Shown here in pieces: positions 36,054 through 44,105 of a DNA stretch of 64,000 bases. The notes below the pieces were generated by a model that saw only the letters and a list, made by a program, of their open reading frames with translations, had not been told where the DNA came from and searched no databases. This stretch comes from Aequorivita sublithincola DSM 14238 (GTDB lineage: Bacteria; Bacteroidota; Bacteroidia; Flavobacteriales; Flavobacteriaceae): positions 2,445,001-2,509,000 of the forward strand of contig NC_018013.1 in NCBI RefSeq assembly GCF_000265385.1, in the 5' to 3' direction. The stretch's first letter is position 1; every line of letters starts with the position of its first letter. The position numbers and the translations under genes were made by a program.

Positions 36054-37880
36054 TTACAATTCTTTTCCGTATTTGGCTCCATATTCCTTAAGATCTTCTT
36101 TTATTAGTTCAAATTTACTAATAGCTGAGCTCATAAACTGCCCAGTATATTCATTATTGTTTAATAAACATTCGATAAAATCAAGTATTGTCTCTTTTTT
36201 TCCTTTAATAATATCATAGTCATTCCAATGATATTCAGTTCCTTCATAATATATCATTGCATCGATTAAATCCCAATATCTATTTGCTAATAAAACTTTA
36301 AGAATGTCTCTATTTGGCTGTACTCCATCACAATATGAGGTTTTTGGTTCTATACGACCTCTTAAAACTTCACGATTTTCTTTAAAAAATTTGAGAAGGA
36401 TTTCAGAAGTCGTTTCTCTATCAGAATCTTTATCTTCGCCATAGTAATTCAGAATATTTTCAATTAAATATTTACTTGAAAACTCTGAATAACCTATCCA
36501 TTTTTTAAATAATGAAGGTAATTCTTCTTCGTTTGTGGTTTTATATCCAGCATCTTTTTCTAAAGAAATTGGGTTTATGTTTTTATCAATGAAATATCTT
36601 TTACCTTTAAATTGGACTACTGAATATTTATCAGACCTAAAAGAATATGCTTTTTCAAAAAATATAGGACTTAGATATTCACCAGATCTATTAATATAAG
36701 ATTCTTTACCACCAACTTCAACGACTGCATTAAAATCATTCGAATTAAATTTTTGCGCTTCGTCGAATTTTAAATCTGTTATAATATTTCCTTTTTTATC
36801 AACATAACCAAATTTAGTTTTTTTATAATCTTCACGTTTTGCAATGACCCCTAATTCATCATCTTCTATATAGTTCGCTACAATTTTATAGTCATTTATA
36901 AACCACTCATAATTCCCTTTTAAATCTATAAGACCATAATTTTTGCCACTACTATGATGTTCCCTTTTAATTGAAGCTATTCCATCTTTTGTGAATTCCC
37001 CTATAGTAATATCTTTTAAGCCTAATTTTTGAAAATTTAAAATTTCGTTTCCATTTTTATCTAAAACTCCTTTTACTTTTAAATAGGCATAAACTTGCTC
37101 TACCACATTCTTGTCAAATATAAGGTCTCCGTAGGCTGTATATCCATTATGATAACCCTTTATCATTTTACCTCCTTTGTAATCATAAACAACTTCTCCC
37201 TTTGTATTGATTGCAATTGGAAAAGAAGCTTTTGTTGTTGCTCCAGGTAAGGAATATAGTTTGTAAAAAACCACAATATCGTTATCAAATTTTCTTGGAG
37301 AACTTTTGGCTAAATCATATTCAGATTGATAAATTATTTTACCATCAGTATTAATGATAATAAATTCAAAATGGTCTGTTCCTATAAAAGCAAATCCATT
37401 ATTAAATTCCGGTAAGATTACATGCTTAGATGTTGTTTTATATATAACAGAATTTTGACTGTTTAAATATGCGGTCAAACCATCTTGATATTTTATTCGT
37501 CTTATAGTTTCAGAATTACTCAATAACTCTACTTTTTCACCATTTAACTGTAAATGGACGGGATCTTTAATTATTATTGGTTTTCTAGCTTCTATTATTG
37601 ATTCGAAATATGAATTAACTTTGTTTTTTGATGATTGATTTGCATTGGAGTTCAAAAATTCTATTTTCAAAGATTCAGCATCTTTTGTTTTTCCAAGACA
37701 ATTTAAAATTTTCATTTTCAAAAAAGCGTCATCAGAATTGAGATTGGAACTTAGGTTTAATACATCCAATGCTTTTTCAAATTCGAAGCCTCTATAGAGA
37801 TTATAGGCTTTAGTTGATTGAGCATTTAAGTTCAAACCAAATAAAATTAAAATTATATTTAATAGTACAGTTTTTTTCAT
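36054..37880 (-). CDS. WG-repeat protein, exported
   Basis: The 608-aa protein has a signal peptide (MKKTVLLNIILILFGLNLNAQ) and a central WG-like repeat region (KYGLID-type units: NYGLIDLKGNYEW, KFGYVDKKGNIITDLKFDEAQKF, SYINRSGEYLSPIFFEKAYSF). The C-terminal 90 residues (KVLLANRYWDLIDAMIYYEG, KKETILDFIECLLNNNE) resemble the C-terminus of the neighbouring 176-aa protein. Function unknown. Cassette gene of the array, read away from the recombinase. Confidence 0.7.
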   Translation of the reverse strand: MKKTVLLNIILILFGLNLNAQSTKAYNLYRGFEFEKALDVLNLSSNLNSDDAFLKMKILNCLGKTKDAESLKIEFLNSNANQSSKNKVNSYFESIIEARKPIIIKDPVHLQLNGEKVELLSNSETIRRIKYQDGLTAYLNSQNSVIYKTTSKHVILPEFNNGFAFIGTDHFEFIIINTDGKIIYQSEYDLAKSSPRKFDNDIVVFYKLYSLPGATTKASFPIAINTKGEVVYDYKGGKMIKGYHNGYTAYGDLIFDKNVVEQVYAYLKVKGVLDKNGNEILNFQKLGLKDITIGEFTKDGIASIKREHHSSGKNYGLIDLKGNYEWFINDYKIVANYIEDDELGVIAKREDYKKTKFGYVDKKGNIITDLKFDEAQKFNSNDFNAVVEVGGKESYINRSGEYLSPIFFEKAYSFRSDKYSVVQFKGKRYFIDKNINPISLEKDAGYKTTNEEELPSLFKKWIGYSEFSSKYLIENILNYYGEDKDSDRETTSEILLKFFKENREVLRGRIEPKTSYCDGVQPNRDILKVLLANRYWDLIDAMIYYEGTEYHWNDYDIIKGKKETILDFIECLLNNNEYTGQFMSSAISKFELIKEDLKEYGAKYGKEL

Positions 37881-37892
37881 GAGTTATGTTTA

Positions 37893-38077
37893 ATGTTCGT
37901 TAAGGCACATAGTTTACAAAGTTAAAGGGACATGCTTTACACTAGATTCTGACTTAGTCTAATTGATACTTGTTTATCTCTGATTTTATTTTCATTAAAG
38001 TAGCCTAAAAATACATCTCTGGAAAATTTCCAAGAATTTTCCAGATGAGCACAGACCCAGCAATGGTTTATACACGG
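37893..38077. repeat. Degenerate attC-like palindrome, right arm cut by an IS110-family element
   Basis: The right half keeps CAAGAATTTTCCAGATGAGCACAGACCCAG... TTTATACACGG, which matches D-type palindromes (TTTTCCAAGTGAGGACAGACCAAG ... TTATATACGG). The closing GTTG box is found on the far side of the IS element (39303-39313, TGTTGTGCAAC). The left arm has decayed. It belongs to the 176-aa gene unit. Confidence 0.6.
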
Positions 38078-38129
38078 CTTAAGTTTGATGTTTATTAAAA
38101 ACACTAAATTAAGGCATATTAATCAGAAA

Positions 38130-38260
38130 GAACAAAAGAGCGGAATAAGGTTATTATATACGCAGAAGCATAGACTTCGTCAACATTGAAAATCCCCGCT
38201 CTTTTCTACACAGATTTCGTACAGTTCTATGAGGCTTCAGACCTCGATTTTAAGTCGTTG
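38130..38260 (+). ncRNA. Probable IS110 bridge RNA region
   Basis: IS110-group elements encode a structured bridge RNA in the non-coding end upstream of the transposase. Here AAAAGAGCGG (38134-38143) pairs perfectly with CCGCTCTTTT (38196-38205), enclosing a smaller GAAG/CTTC hairpin, and GAGG-CTTCAGA-CCTC (38231-38245) forms a second hairpin. That layout fits a bridge RNA with internal loops, but loop-to-target pairing was not established. Confidence 0.55.
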
Positions 38261-38298
38261 AAACTCGCGTAGGGTGTCCTTTCAAAAAACATTTTCTT

Positions 38299-39270
38299 AT
38301 GAATAAAGATATAAAATATTTTGGGATCGACATCAGCCACTTGGTTTTCGATGTTACGGACTCCGAGGGCAATTACAATCAATTTAAAAACAATCCATCT
38401 GGCTTTAAGAAGTTTGCCAAACTCTTAGACCAAGAGAGCCATTGTGTGATGGAAGCTACGGGCTATTATCATTATCAGCTGGCATATTTTTTACTTGAAT
38501 CCGGTATTAAAGTATCGGTAGAAAATCCATTGGCGGTAAAACGTTTTATACAGATGAAGCTGACCAAGAACAAGACCGACAAGAGCGACTCTAAACTTAT
38601 ATGTGACTATGCAGAGCAGGTAGCATTAAAACTCTGGCAAGGCAACTCCAAGCATCAAATTGAATGTCTGCAAATGACCAGACTCCTTGCTGTATATACA
38701 AAACAGAGCACGATGCTAAAAAATAAATTGCACGGGGAGAGTGTTTTAGGCAACCCTAGCAAAGCTGTTGTGAGTTCTTTAAAACGAAGTTTAAAACACG
38801 TTAAAAAAGAGCTGGAAGCCATAGAGACAAAATTATTGCTATTGGTAAAACAAGTGCATCAAGATGTTTTAACTCGTATAAAAAGCATCCCTGGGATCGG
38901 TGACAAAACAGCTATAATGTTAGTGGTTTTAACTGATGGATTTGATCGTTTTACAAGTGGAAGTGAATTATGCAGTTATGCAGGTCTGACCCCAATAATT
39001 CGGCAAAGCGGTAGCAGTTTAAAAGGACGTCCCCGCATCAGTAAGATTGGCAATCAAAAGCTCCGTAACCTATTATTTATGTGCAGTTTTAATGCCTGTA
39101 AATACAACAAGGCCTGTAGGGAGATTTATGAGCGCATAGTGGCCAAGGGAAAGAGTAAAAAATTAGCACTGATCGCAGTCTGTAATAAGCTGCTAAAACA
39201 AGCTTTTGCAATCGCAAAATCCGGATTAATATATGATGATACTTACAGAAGTACTTTAGTGAAAAATTAA
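38299..39270 (+). CDS. IS110-family transposase (DEDD)
   Basis: The 323-aa protein begins KYFGIDISHLVFDV with the first Asp of the RuvC-like DEDD site, then CVMEATGYYHYQLAYFL (Glu) and KNKTDKSDSKLICDYA (Asp pair). The C-terminal Tnp_20-type domain shows IPGIGDKTAIMLVVLTDGFDRFTSGSELCSYAGLTPIIRQSGSS, with the catalytic-serine segment of the family. It is the only gene of the element and appears intact. Confidence 0.93.
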   Translation: MNKDIKYFGIDISHLVFDVTDSEGNYNQFKNNPSGFKKFAKLLDQESHCVMEATGYYHYQLAYFLLESGIKVSVENPLAVKRFIQMKLTKNKTDKSDSKLICDYAEQVALKLWQGNSKHQIECLQMTRLLAVYTKQSTMLKNKLHGESVLGNPSKAVVSSLKRSLKHVKKELEAIETKLLLLVKQVHQDVLTRIKSIPGIGDKTAIMLVVLTDGFDRFTSGSELCSYAGLTPIIRQSGSSLKGRPRISKIGNQKLRNLLFMCSFNACKYNKACREIYERIVAKGKSKKLALIAVCNKLLKQAFAIAKSGLIYDDTYRSTLVKN

Positions 39271-39353
39271 TGCATTTTTACTTGTTTTTTACCACAGTAC
39301 TTTGTTGTGCAACGTTTTTATTCTATAATCAATTTTTTTTTAATCGAACACCA

Positions 39354-39884
39354 TTAAAGGTCTTTTCCTCTTTTTCCACCTCTTTTTTCTATACTATCTG
39401 CTAAAGCTTCAAGCTCAATAATATCATAATCTTCAGCTAAATTCTCGTCATTAATTATTAAATATATAAAATCTAAAAGGGTTTCTTTTTTGCTATTAAT
39501 AATTTCATATTTATTAAAGTCAACTGAATATTCTTTATCTATTGCTAATTGTTGTAAATATCCATATAGTCCACTTGATACAGAACGTTTAAGTAATTGT
39601 TCTCTTTCACGCAAACCTTCAATTCCGTCATCTACACAGATTAGTATATTACTATGTTTATTTAAATAATCTGACACTATTTTCTTTCTATTTGGGTCGT
39701 TTAAATCGGTTCCAATTTTTTTTAAAATTCCTCTATCAAACTCATCAGTTGGCGCAGTATTGCCCCAAGTTCTGTAACCAAGCATACAAATTTGTGAAGC
39801 TAATTCTTCATTGTCAGAGTTTTGAGCATTAATTGTATTAATTCCAATAAAAAACAGGATGACTATAAGGTTTATTATTTTCAT
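39354..39884 (-). CDS. Exported protein of unknown function, related to the C-terminus of the 608-aa protein
   Basis: The 176-aa protein has a signal peptide (MKIINLIVILFFIGINTINAQ). I do not recognise a family. The C-terminal part (NSKKETLLDFIYLIINDENL ... SIEKRGGKRGKDL) is similar to that of the 608-aa neighbour (GKKETILDFIECLLNNNEYT ... KEYGAKYGKEL), so both may carry the same small helical domain. It is a cassette gene; the IS110-family element separates it from its sibling. Confidence 0.65.
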   Translation of the reverse strand: MKIINLIVILFFIGINTINAQNSDNEELASQICMLGYRTWGNTAPTDEFDRGILKKIGTDLNDPNRKKIVSDYLNKHSNILICVDDGIEGLREREQLLKRSVSSGLYGYLQQLAIDKEYSVDFNKYEIINSKKETLLDFIYLIINDENLAEDYDIIELEALADSIEKRGGKRGKDL

Positions 39885-39901
39885 ATTGTTATTTTTAAAT
39901 G

Positions 39902-40418
39902 TTTGCCAACGTTAAGCGGATATGATCCGTACCGTCTCAAGACCTTTTATAAAGATACTATAATTCGGAAAATTGGAATAGCTTTAAATGATATGCCGAA
40001 AAAAGGTATGGGTTATATCCGCCTGTTGTGTTTAGGTTTTTTGGGCCCACCCATGGATCTTTTGGCAACAACAAAACCGGAGTTTTGGCGACCCGGCATA
40101 CAGCTGCTGCGCAAGAGTGCCTGGGCGATTTTTTGATATGCGGTTTATCCTTTGGATAAACAGCCGTCTCAAAAAGTAATTTTAAGCCCGCAATGCGCTA
40201 AAAATCAGGGCACAAAAGGCAGCGAACCCTTGACATCGTGATTTTTTTTCGCTACCTTGACCAAGTCTTCTTACGTTGACAACGTTTGGAAATGCCAATT
40301 TCCACGATGCAATCGACAAGACTTGGACGCACAAGTGCGTTTTCTGTCCAGATTTTCCCCGCTAAAAAACCAATTTAAAATTCGGCCAGAACAATAGGTC
40401 GGTAAAATTAAATGCAAC
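39902..40418. repeat. 511-bp non-coding cassette, copy 1
   Basis: A unit of exactly 511 bp between AAC boxes (39908-40418) is almost identical to 48700-49210 and 58924-59434. Its left 125 bp is an attC-like palindrome (GCGGATAT ... ATATCCGCC then GTTGTGTTTAGG). The remaining 385 bp has no convincing gene; it holds hairpins (CCAAGTCTT/AAGACTTGG, GGAAAT/ATTTCC, CGCAC-AA-GTGCG). Small plus-strand frames run through the palindrome and are not credible. Confidence 0.8.
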
Positions 40419-40544
40419 GTTTGGTATAACCGCAGTTACGGCTAAATATACGAGGTTTTTCGGTTAAGCACGGAAGTTAGCAATTACGCGTGGATTCGGA
40501 CGCAGTCGAATCCGCCGTAATTGCGGTTATACAGTGTTGCAAAC
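40414..40544. repeat. attC-like palindrome, C type (copy 1)
   Basis: The arms GTATAACCGCAGTTACGG and CCGTAATTGCGGTTATAC close a 118-bp imperfect hairpin between AACG and GTGTTGCAAAC. It belongs to the beta-barrel gene unit; the box GTTGCAAAC pairs with GTTTGCAAC at 41192-41200 on the other side of that gene. A near-copy lies at 43180-43315. Confidence 0.8.
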
Positions 40545-40553
40545 AGTTTTTCC

Positions 40554-41171
40554 TCACAGTTTATAACTAAGGCCGAATTGTAAAACAGAACTTTTATTAT
40601 TATCACGTTCAGTAATTCCATAATTATATCGAAGTCCAATTCGATAATTTTCTGCGAAGGTAAATCCTGCTCCAACATTCAGCGCAACTTCAAATTTATC
40701 ATAATCATCATTTCCAAAATTGAAATCATCATTATTATCAGTTACATCTTGATTGATTACATATCCGAATTGTGGTCCCAATTCTAAATCGAAACTATCA
40801 CTGAAATAATAATCAGCCATAATTGGAAGTAAAATCAAATTCTGCTTAATATCTGCTTTAAATCTATTGCCGAAAACAGGGTCATTAGGGTCACCCATAT
40901 TTATGTTTTCTGAAAATTCAATTTCTGCATTTTGTGTTGAAAACAGCAATTCAGGTTTTATTCTAAAATTGTCAGTTAATTTAAAACTTAAAAATCCTCC
41001 AAGATGAAATCCAATTTTGGCATTTGTTTCTGCAGGAATGTTGTCATCAATAATTAGGTTGGAATAATTTAGACCTGCTTTTAATCCAAATTCGATTGGT
41101 TCATTTTGAGCTAAAACACTAAAGTTTATTAGCAGAGTAGTTATTCCGATTATCAATGTAGTCTTTTTCAT
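40554..41171 (-). CDS. Outer membrane beta-barrel protein (PorT-like)
   Basis: The 205-aa protein from MKKTTLIIGITTLLINFSVLAQ has a signal peptide and an outer-membrane beta-barrel pattern (IEFGLKAGLNYSNLIID, IGFHLGGFLSFKLTDNFRIKPELLFSTQNAEI, NVGAGFTFAENYRIGLRYNYGI) ending with an aromatic-rich strand and FGLSYKL. A longer frame upstream only reads through the D-type palindrome and was trimmed. Cassette gene; role in the outer membrane otherwise unknown. Confidence 0.82.
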   Translation of the reverse strand: MKKTTLIIGITTLLINFSVLAQNEPIEFGLKAGLNYSNLIIDDNIPAETNAKIGFHLGGFLSFKLTDNFRIKPELLFSTQNAEIEFSENINMGDPNDPVFGNRFKADIKQNLILLPIMADYYFSDSFDLELGPQFGYVINQDVTDNNDDFNFGNDDYDKFEVALNVGAGFTFAENYRIGLRYNYGITERDNNKSSVLQFGLSYKL

Positions 41172-41191
41172 TTCTGATTTTGTTTTAAATT

Positions 41192-41329
41192 GTTTGCAAC
41201 GGTTTTGTATATGAGCTGTGGCGTGTTTTGGCACGAACCTCTCCAAATATAAACTAACTTTGGGAAATCCGCAGGATTTTCCAAGTGAGGACAGACCAAG
41301 CCATAGCTTATATACGGTGTTGTAAAACG
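41192..41329. repeat. attC-like palindrome, D type (copy 1)
   Basis: The arms GTATATGAGCTGTGGC and GCCATAGCTTATATAC (14 of 16 pair) enclose a conserved core with GGGAAATCCGCAGGATTTTCC. The element closes with GTGTTGTAAAACG. It is identical beside all three copies of the 207-aa gene (also 52960-53096 and 58076-58213), showing that the palindrome moves with the gene to its right. Confidence 0.88.
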
Positions 41330-41337
41330 TTTTTTCC

Positions 41338-41961
41338 TCACTCAATTTCCATATAGATTAAAAAGAATTGTGGTATTTTATATTTCTCATACCAATTTTC
41401 AATGTCTATTCCACCTTGCGAAACTTCACAATAACCTAAATTTCCTTTACTTGGGTCTCTATTTGGTGGCGTTATCAATGCGATTTGAAAAGGTTTATGC
41501 AGTTCAAATTCAAGACCGTCTGTTGTAATATTAATTTTTCTTAAACTAAAGTCGCCATCTTTAAACTCGCTTTTTGTGTCGAAGATTTTTTTGTTCAGAA
41601 ATCTTGGGAAAAAGAAACCTATTTTTTCATAATTCAGAATATTTTGCGTGATTAAACTAAATTGAAAGGTTGTGTCTATTTTAGGTAATCTTTCTTTTTC
41701 TGTGTTTAAAACTACCAACTCATTAAATAATTTTCCGTTTTGGTATTCTTTAATGATTAATTTATAGTTTTTTCCGTTCAGGGATTTTTTGTCATTCTCG
41801 TTTAGTGAGAATTTTAATTTTTCAATCCCTTGAAAATAATTCATTTGTAGGTCATTATTTTCTTTTGGAAAATCATAATCGGCTTTCAGTTCAAATTTTT
41901 CTTGAGCTTGTGATATTAATGAGCCGAAAATCAAGGTCAATACTAAAATCAGTCTTTTCAT
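41338..41961 (-). CDS. Exported 207-aa protein of unknown function, copy 1 of 3
   Basis: The 207-aa protein has a clear signal peptide (MKRLILVLTLIFGSLISQAQEK) and a soluble, beta-rich looking remainder; I do not recognise a family. It is identical at the protein level to the copies at 53106 and 58223, and the DNA of the unit appears identical as well, including the D-type palindrome. The boxes GTTGTAAAAC (left) and GTTTTACAAC (right) are specific for this unit. Probably periplasmic or surface-exposed. Confidence 0.8.
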   Translation of the reverse strand: MKRLILVLTLIFGSLISQAQEKFELKADYDFPKENNDLQMNYFQGIEKLKFSLNENDKKSLNGKNYKLIIKEYQNGKLFNELVVLNTEKERLPKIDTTFQFSLITQNILNYEKIGFFFPRFLNKKIFDTKSEFKDGDFSLRKINITTDGLEFELHKPFQIALITPPNRDPSKGNLGYCEVSQGGIDIENWYEKYKIPQFFLIYMEIE

Positions 41962-42031
41962 TTTATTGTTATTTTGTTAATATTTTAAAGACGAAAAAAA
42001 TTTTGTTGTGGTGCTAAATTTTTTTCTAAAT

Positions 42032-42234
42032 GTTTTACAACGTTTAGTATAAAAGAAGTAGGGCTGAAAGTAAGTAATTACTTTTCGGATTATCACCAAG
42101 CCAAATCTTTTGCATTTTGTTATATATTATTTTTCTAAAAGCCAAATCAAAAGATTTGGCGACCTTGCAAATATGCCTGAAACATTGGGTTTAGCACAGA
42201 CTTGCCCTATTTTTTTTATACATTGTTGCCCACA
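42032..42234. repeat. attC-like palindrome, E type (copy 1)
   Basis: It opens GTTTTACAACGTTTAGTATAA and closes TATACATTGTTGCCCACA. Outer arms (AGTATAAAAGAAGTAGGGC / GCCCTATTTTTTTTATAC) and inner arms (GCCAAATCTTTTG / CAAAAGATTTGGC) pair. It belongs to the 294-aa thioredoxin unit. Confidence 0.82.
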
Positions 42235-42271
42235 GTTATTTTTACCACACTTGATTTCCAATGATTTTTTT

Positions 42272-43156
42272 CTACATTAAATCAACTAATTTTTCTTTAA
42301 TAGAATTTATATTTTTTAAACCACTTCCTTTCCATTTGCCTATTATCACACCATCTTTATCAATCAAAACTCTATGTGGAATGCCCCAAACAAAATATTC
42401 ATTTTCAATGTCACTTTTATTTTCGACTGTTGAAATATTAATCCAATCCATATTATCTTTCAAAATTGCTTTTTTCCAGGAATCTAAATTTTCATCTCTG
42501 GAAATACCTATTATCTGCAATCCTTTATTTTTAAAATTTCTATTTATTTCGTCAAGATACGGACTATCTTCTCTGCAAGGCCCGCACCAGCTTGCCCAAA
42601 AATCTAGTAATACATATTTATTATTTTGAAAATCAGAAAGTTTTATTATATCACCATTTATATCTTTTAGAGAAAAAAGGGGTGCTTTACTATCAACTTT
42701 ACTGTTTTTAAACTTTTCTAATGCAAGTTTCAGCTTTTTTCCTTTTTCAGAGTTCTGAATTTCCTTAGGAAAAAGTTTATATGTTTTTAAAAATTCATCA
42801 TATAAATTCATTGCAGCTTGTGAACTAACCCACATAGCTATCAAATTTAAAGAATATTGGTGTTCTGAATTTTGTTGGGCAAACTTTAAATTATTCTGGA
42901 GTATTTTAACTAAATTATTGTCATACATTTCCCATAATTCTGTAATCTCATTTTGTTTCTCTTTAAGAATAAGACTGTCTGTAATTGTGATGATGAATTT
43001 ATTTAAGTTTTCAATTTCAGATCTTAAAACAGTGTTTTGTTTGTTTAAATTTTCATTAATGCCTTTGATTTCAGTTGTAAGTTTTTCCTCTATAGAATTT
43101 TGTGCATTGCTAAAAGTTGTTGTAAAAATGAATAAAATCAATAGAATGTTTTTCAT
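42272..43156 (-). CDS. TlpA-like thiol-disulfide oxidoreductase, exported
   Basis: The 294-aa protein has a signal peptide ([20 protein letters not shown]), a helical N-terminal part, and a TlpA/AhpC-TSA thioredoxin domain from about residue 155 with [19 protein letters not shown] (active site CGPC) and [20 protein letters not shown] (cis-Pro loop). It likely acts in periplasmic disulfide chemistry. Cassette gene with end boxes GTTGCCCACA and GTGGGCAAC. Confidence 0.87.
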   Translation of the reverse strand: MKNILLILFIFTTTFSNAQNSIEEKLTTEIKGINENLNKQNTVLRSEIENLNKFIITITDSLILKEKQNEITELWEMYDNNLVKILQNNLKFAQQNSEHQYSLNLIAMWVSSQAAMNLYDEFLKTYKLFPKEIQNSEKGKKLKLALEKFKNSKVDSKAPLFSLKDINGDIIKLSDFQNNKYVLLDFWASWCGPCREDSPYLDEINRNFKNKGLQIIGISRDENLDSWKKAILKDNMDWINISTVENKSDIENEYFVWGIPHRVLIDKDGVIIGKWKGSGLKNINSIKEKLVDLM

Positions 43157-43179
43157 TGTGATTTAGGTTTTTTTTAATT

Positions 43180-43315
43180 GTGGGCAACGTTTAGTATAAC
43201 CGCAGTTACGGATAAATATACGAGGTTTTTCGGATAAGCACCGACGGTAGCAATTACGCGTGGATTCGGACGCAGTCGAATCCGCCGTAATTGCGGTTAT
43301 ACATTGTTGCCCACA
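43180..43315. repeat. attC-like palindrome, C type (copy 2)
   Basis: Nearly identical to 40414-40544 (same CGCAGTTACGG and CCGTAATTGCGG arms), opening GTGGGCAACGTTTAGTATAAC and closing TATACATTGTTGCCCACA. It belongs to the 21-bp repeat unit. The same palindrome type serves two unrelated units. Confidence 0.82.
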
Positions 43316-43394
43316 GGCTTTCCAGCGTTTTGTTTTTCCGATTATCGGACCGTATGGATGTTTTTTCTCGGTAGTAGCTCTAATTCTCTTGTCA

Positions 43395-43835
43395 GTTGCT
43401 CTAATTGTTAATTCACTCGCTATATTTGTTAATGCGGTCGCTCTAATTGTTAATGCACTTGCTGTATTTATTAATGCGGTCGCTCTAATTGTTAATGGAG
43501 TCGCTCTAATTGTTAATGCACTCGCTATATTTGTTAATGCGGTCGCTCTATTTGTTAATGCAGTCGCTCTAATTGTTAAAGAAGTCGCTTTATTTGTTAA
43601 TGCAGTTCCGATATTTCTTTTTGCAGTTGCTCTATTTCTTAATGCAGTTCTGATATTTCTTTTTACAGTTGCTCTATTTCTTGAAGCAGTTCCGACATTT
43701 CTTAAAGCAGTTCCAATATTTCTTTAAACAGTAACTATAATCCTTTATGCAGTTCCGATATTACTAAAGACTGTTTTGTTATTTCTTTTAGCAGTCATTA
43801 TAATTTTTTATTCAGTTCCAATATTTCAAAATTCT
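43395..43835. repeat. 21-bp minisatellite, about 21 units, filling a cassette with no intact gene
   Basis: The minus-strand consensus is GAAATATCGGAACTGCATTA plus A, strictly 21-periodic over about 440 bp. Read in one minus frame it gives heptads of the form E-I-S-E-L-H/L-K/Q/stop, a coiled-coil pattern broken by TAA codons, so it may be a decayed coiled-coil gene. The plus strand is open as a hydrophobic VNAVALI repeat, which starts inside the palindrome and is unlikely to be a gene. Confidence 0.75.
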
Positions 43836-43874
43836 GTTCGATGTTTTAATAAATAGCTGAAATTTTTTCTAGCT

Positions 43875-44076
43875 TGTGGGCAACGGTTTTGTATAAGAAT
43901 AGTAGGGCGGAAAAAAGGCGACTACCATTCGGTTAAACACAAGCCGAATTTTTAAATTTTTCTTATTATCTTTTTTGTTCAATAAGCCAAATTTAAAAAT
44001 TTGGCGACCTTGCAAAAGTGCCTGAAACATTGAATTAAGCGACAATTGCCCTATTATTTTTATACGTTGTTGGCAA
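43875..44076. repeat. attC-like palindrome, G type (copy 1)
   Basis: It opens GTGGGCAACGGTTTTGTATAA and closes TTTATACGTTGTTGGCAAC, with arms GTATAAGAATAGTAGGGC / GCCCTATTATTTTTATAC and inner arms AAATTTTT...AAAAATTTGGCGACC. It belongs to the 416-aa gene unit. A second copy is at 54843-55043. Confidence 0.82.
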
Positions 44077-44105
44077 CTGGCTTTCTGCGTTCAGATTGGT
44101 TTTTA

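Larger units (their letters stand above)
38078..39302 (+). mobile_element. IS110-family insertion sequence in the arm of an attC-like palindrome
   Basis: A transposase of the IS110 family is flanked by array palindrome sequence: TTTATACACGG on the left, TGTTGTGCAACG on the right. Joining the two restores a normal TATAC-GG-TGTTG arm, which gives the element ends to within a few bases. The non-coding part (about 220 bp) lies upstream of the transposase, as in the IS110 (not IS1111) group. No long terminal inverted repeats are visible, as expected. Confidence 0.75.

Noticed and set aside
41805..42017. 70-aa plus-strand frame present three times with the 207-aa gene
   Set aside because: It is the complement of the 207-aa coding sequence and its leader; repeated only because the unit is repeated.
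43260..43727. Plus-strand frame of 155 aa with hydrophobic VNAVALI repeats
   Set aside because: It starts inside the C-type palindrome, runs against the direction of all array genes, and is open only because the 21-bp unit lacks stops in that frame.
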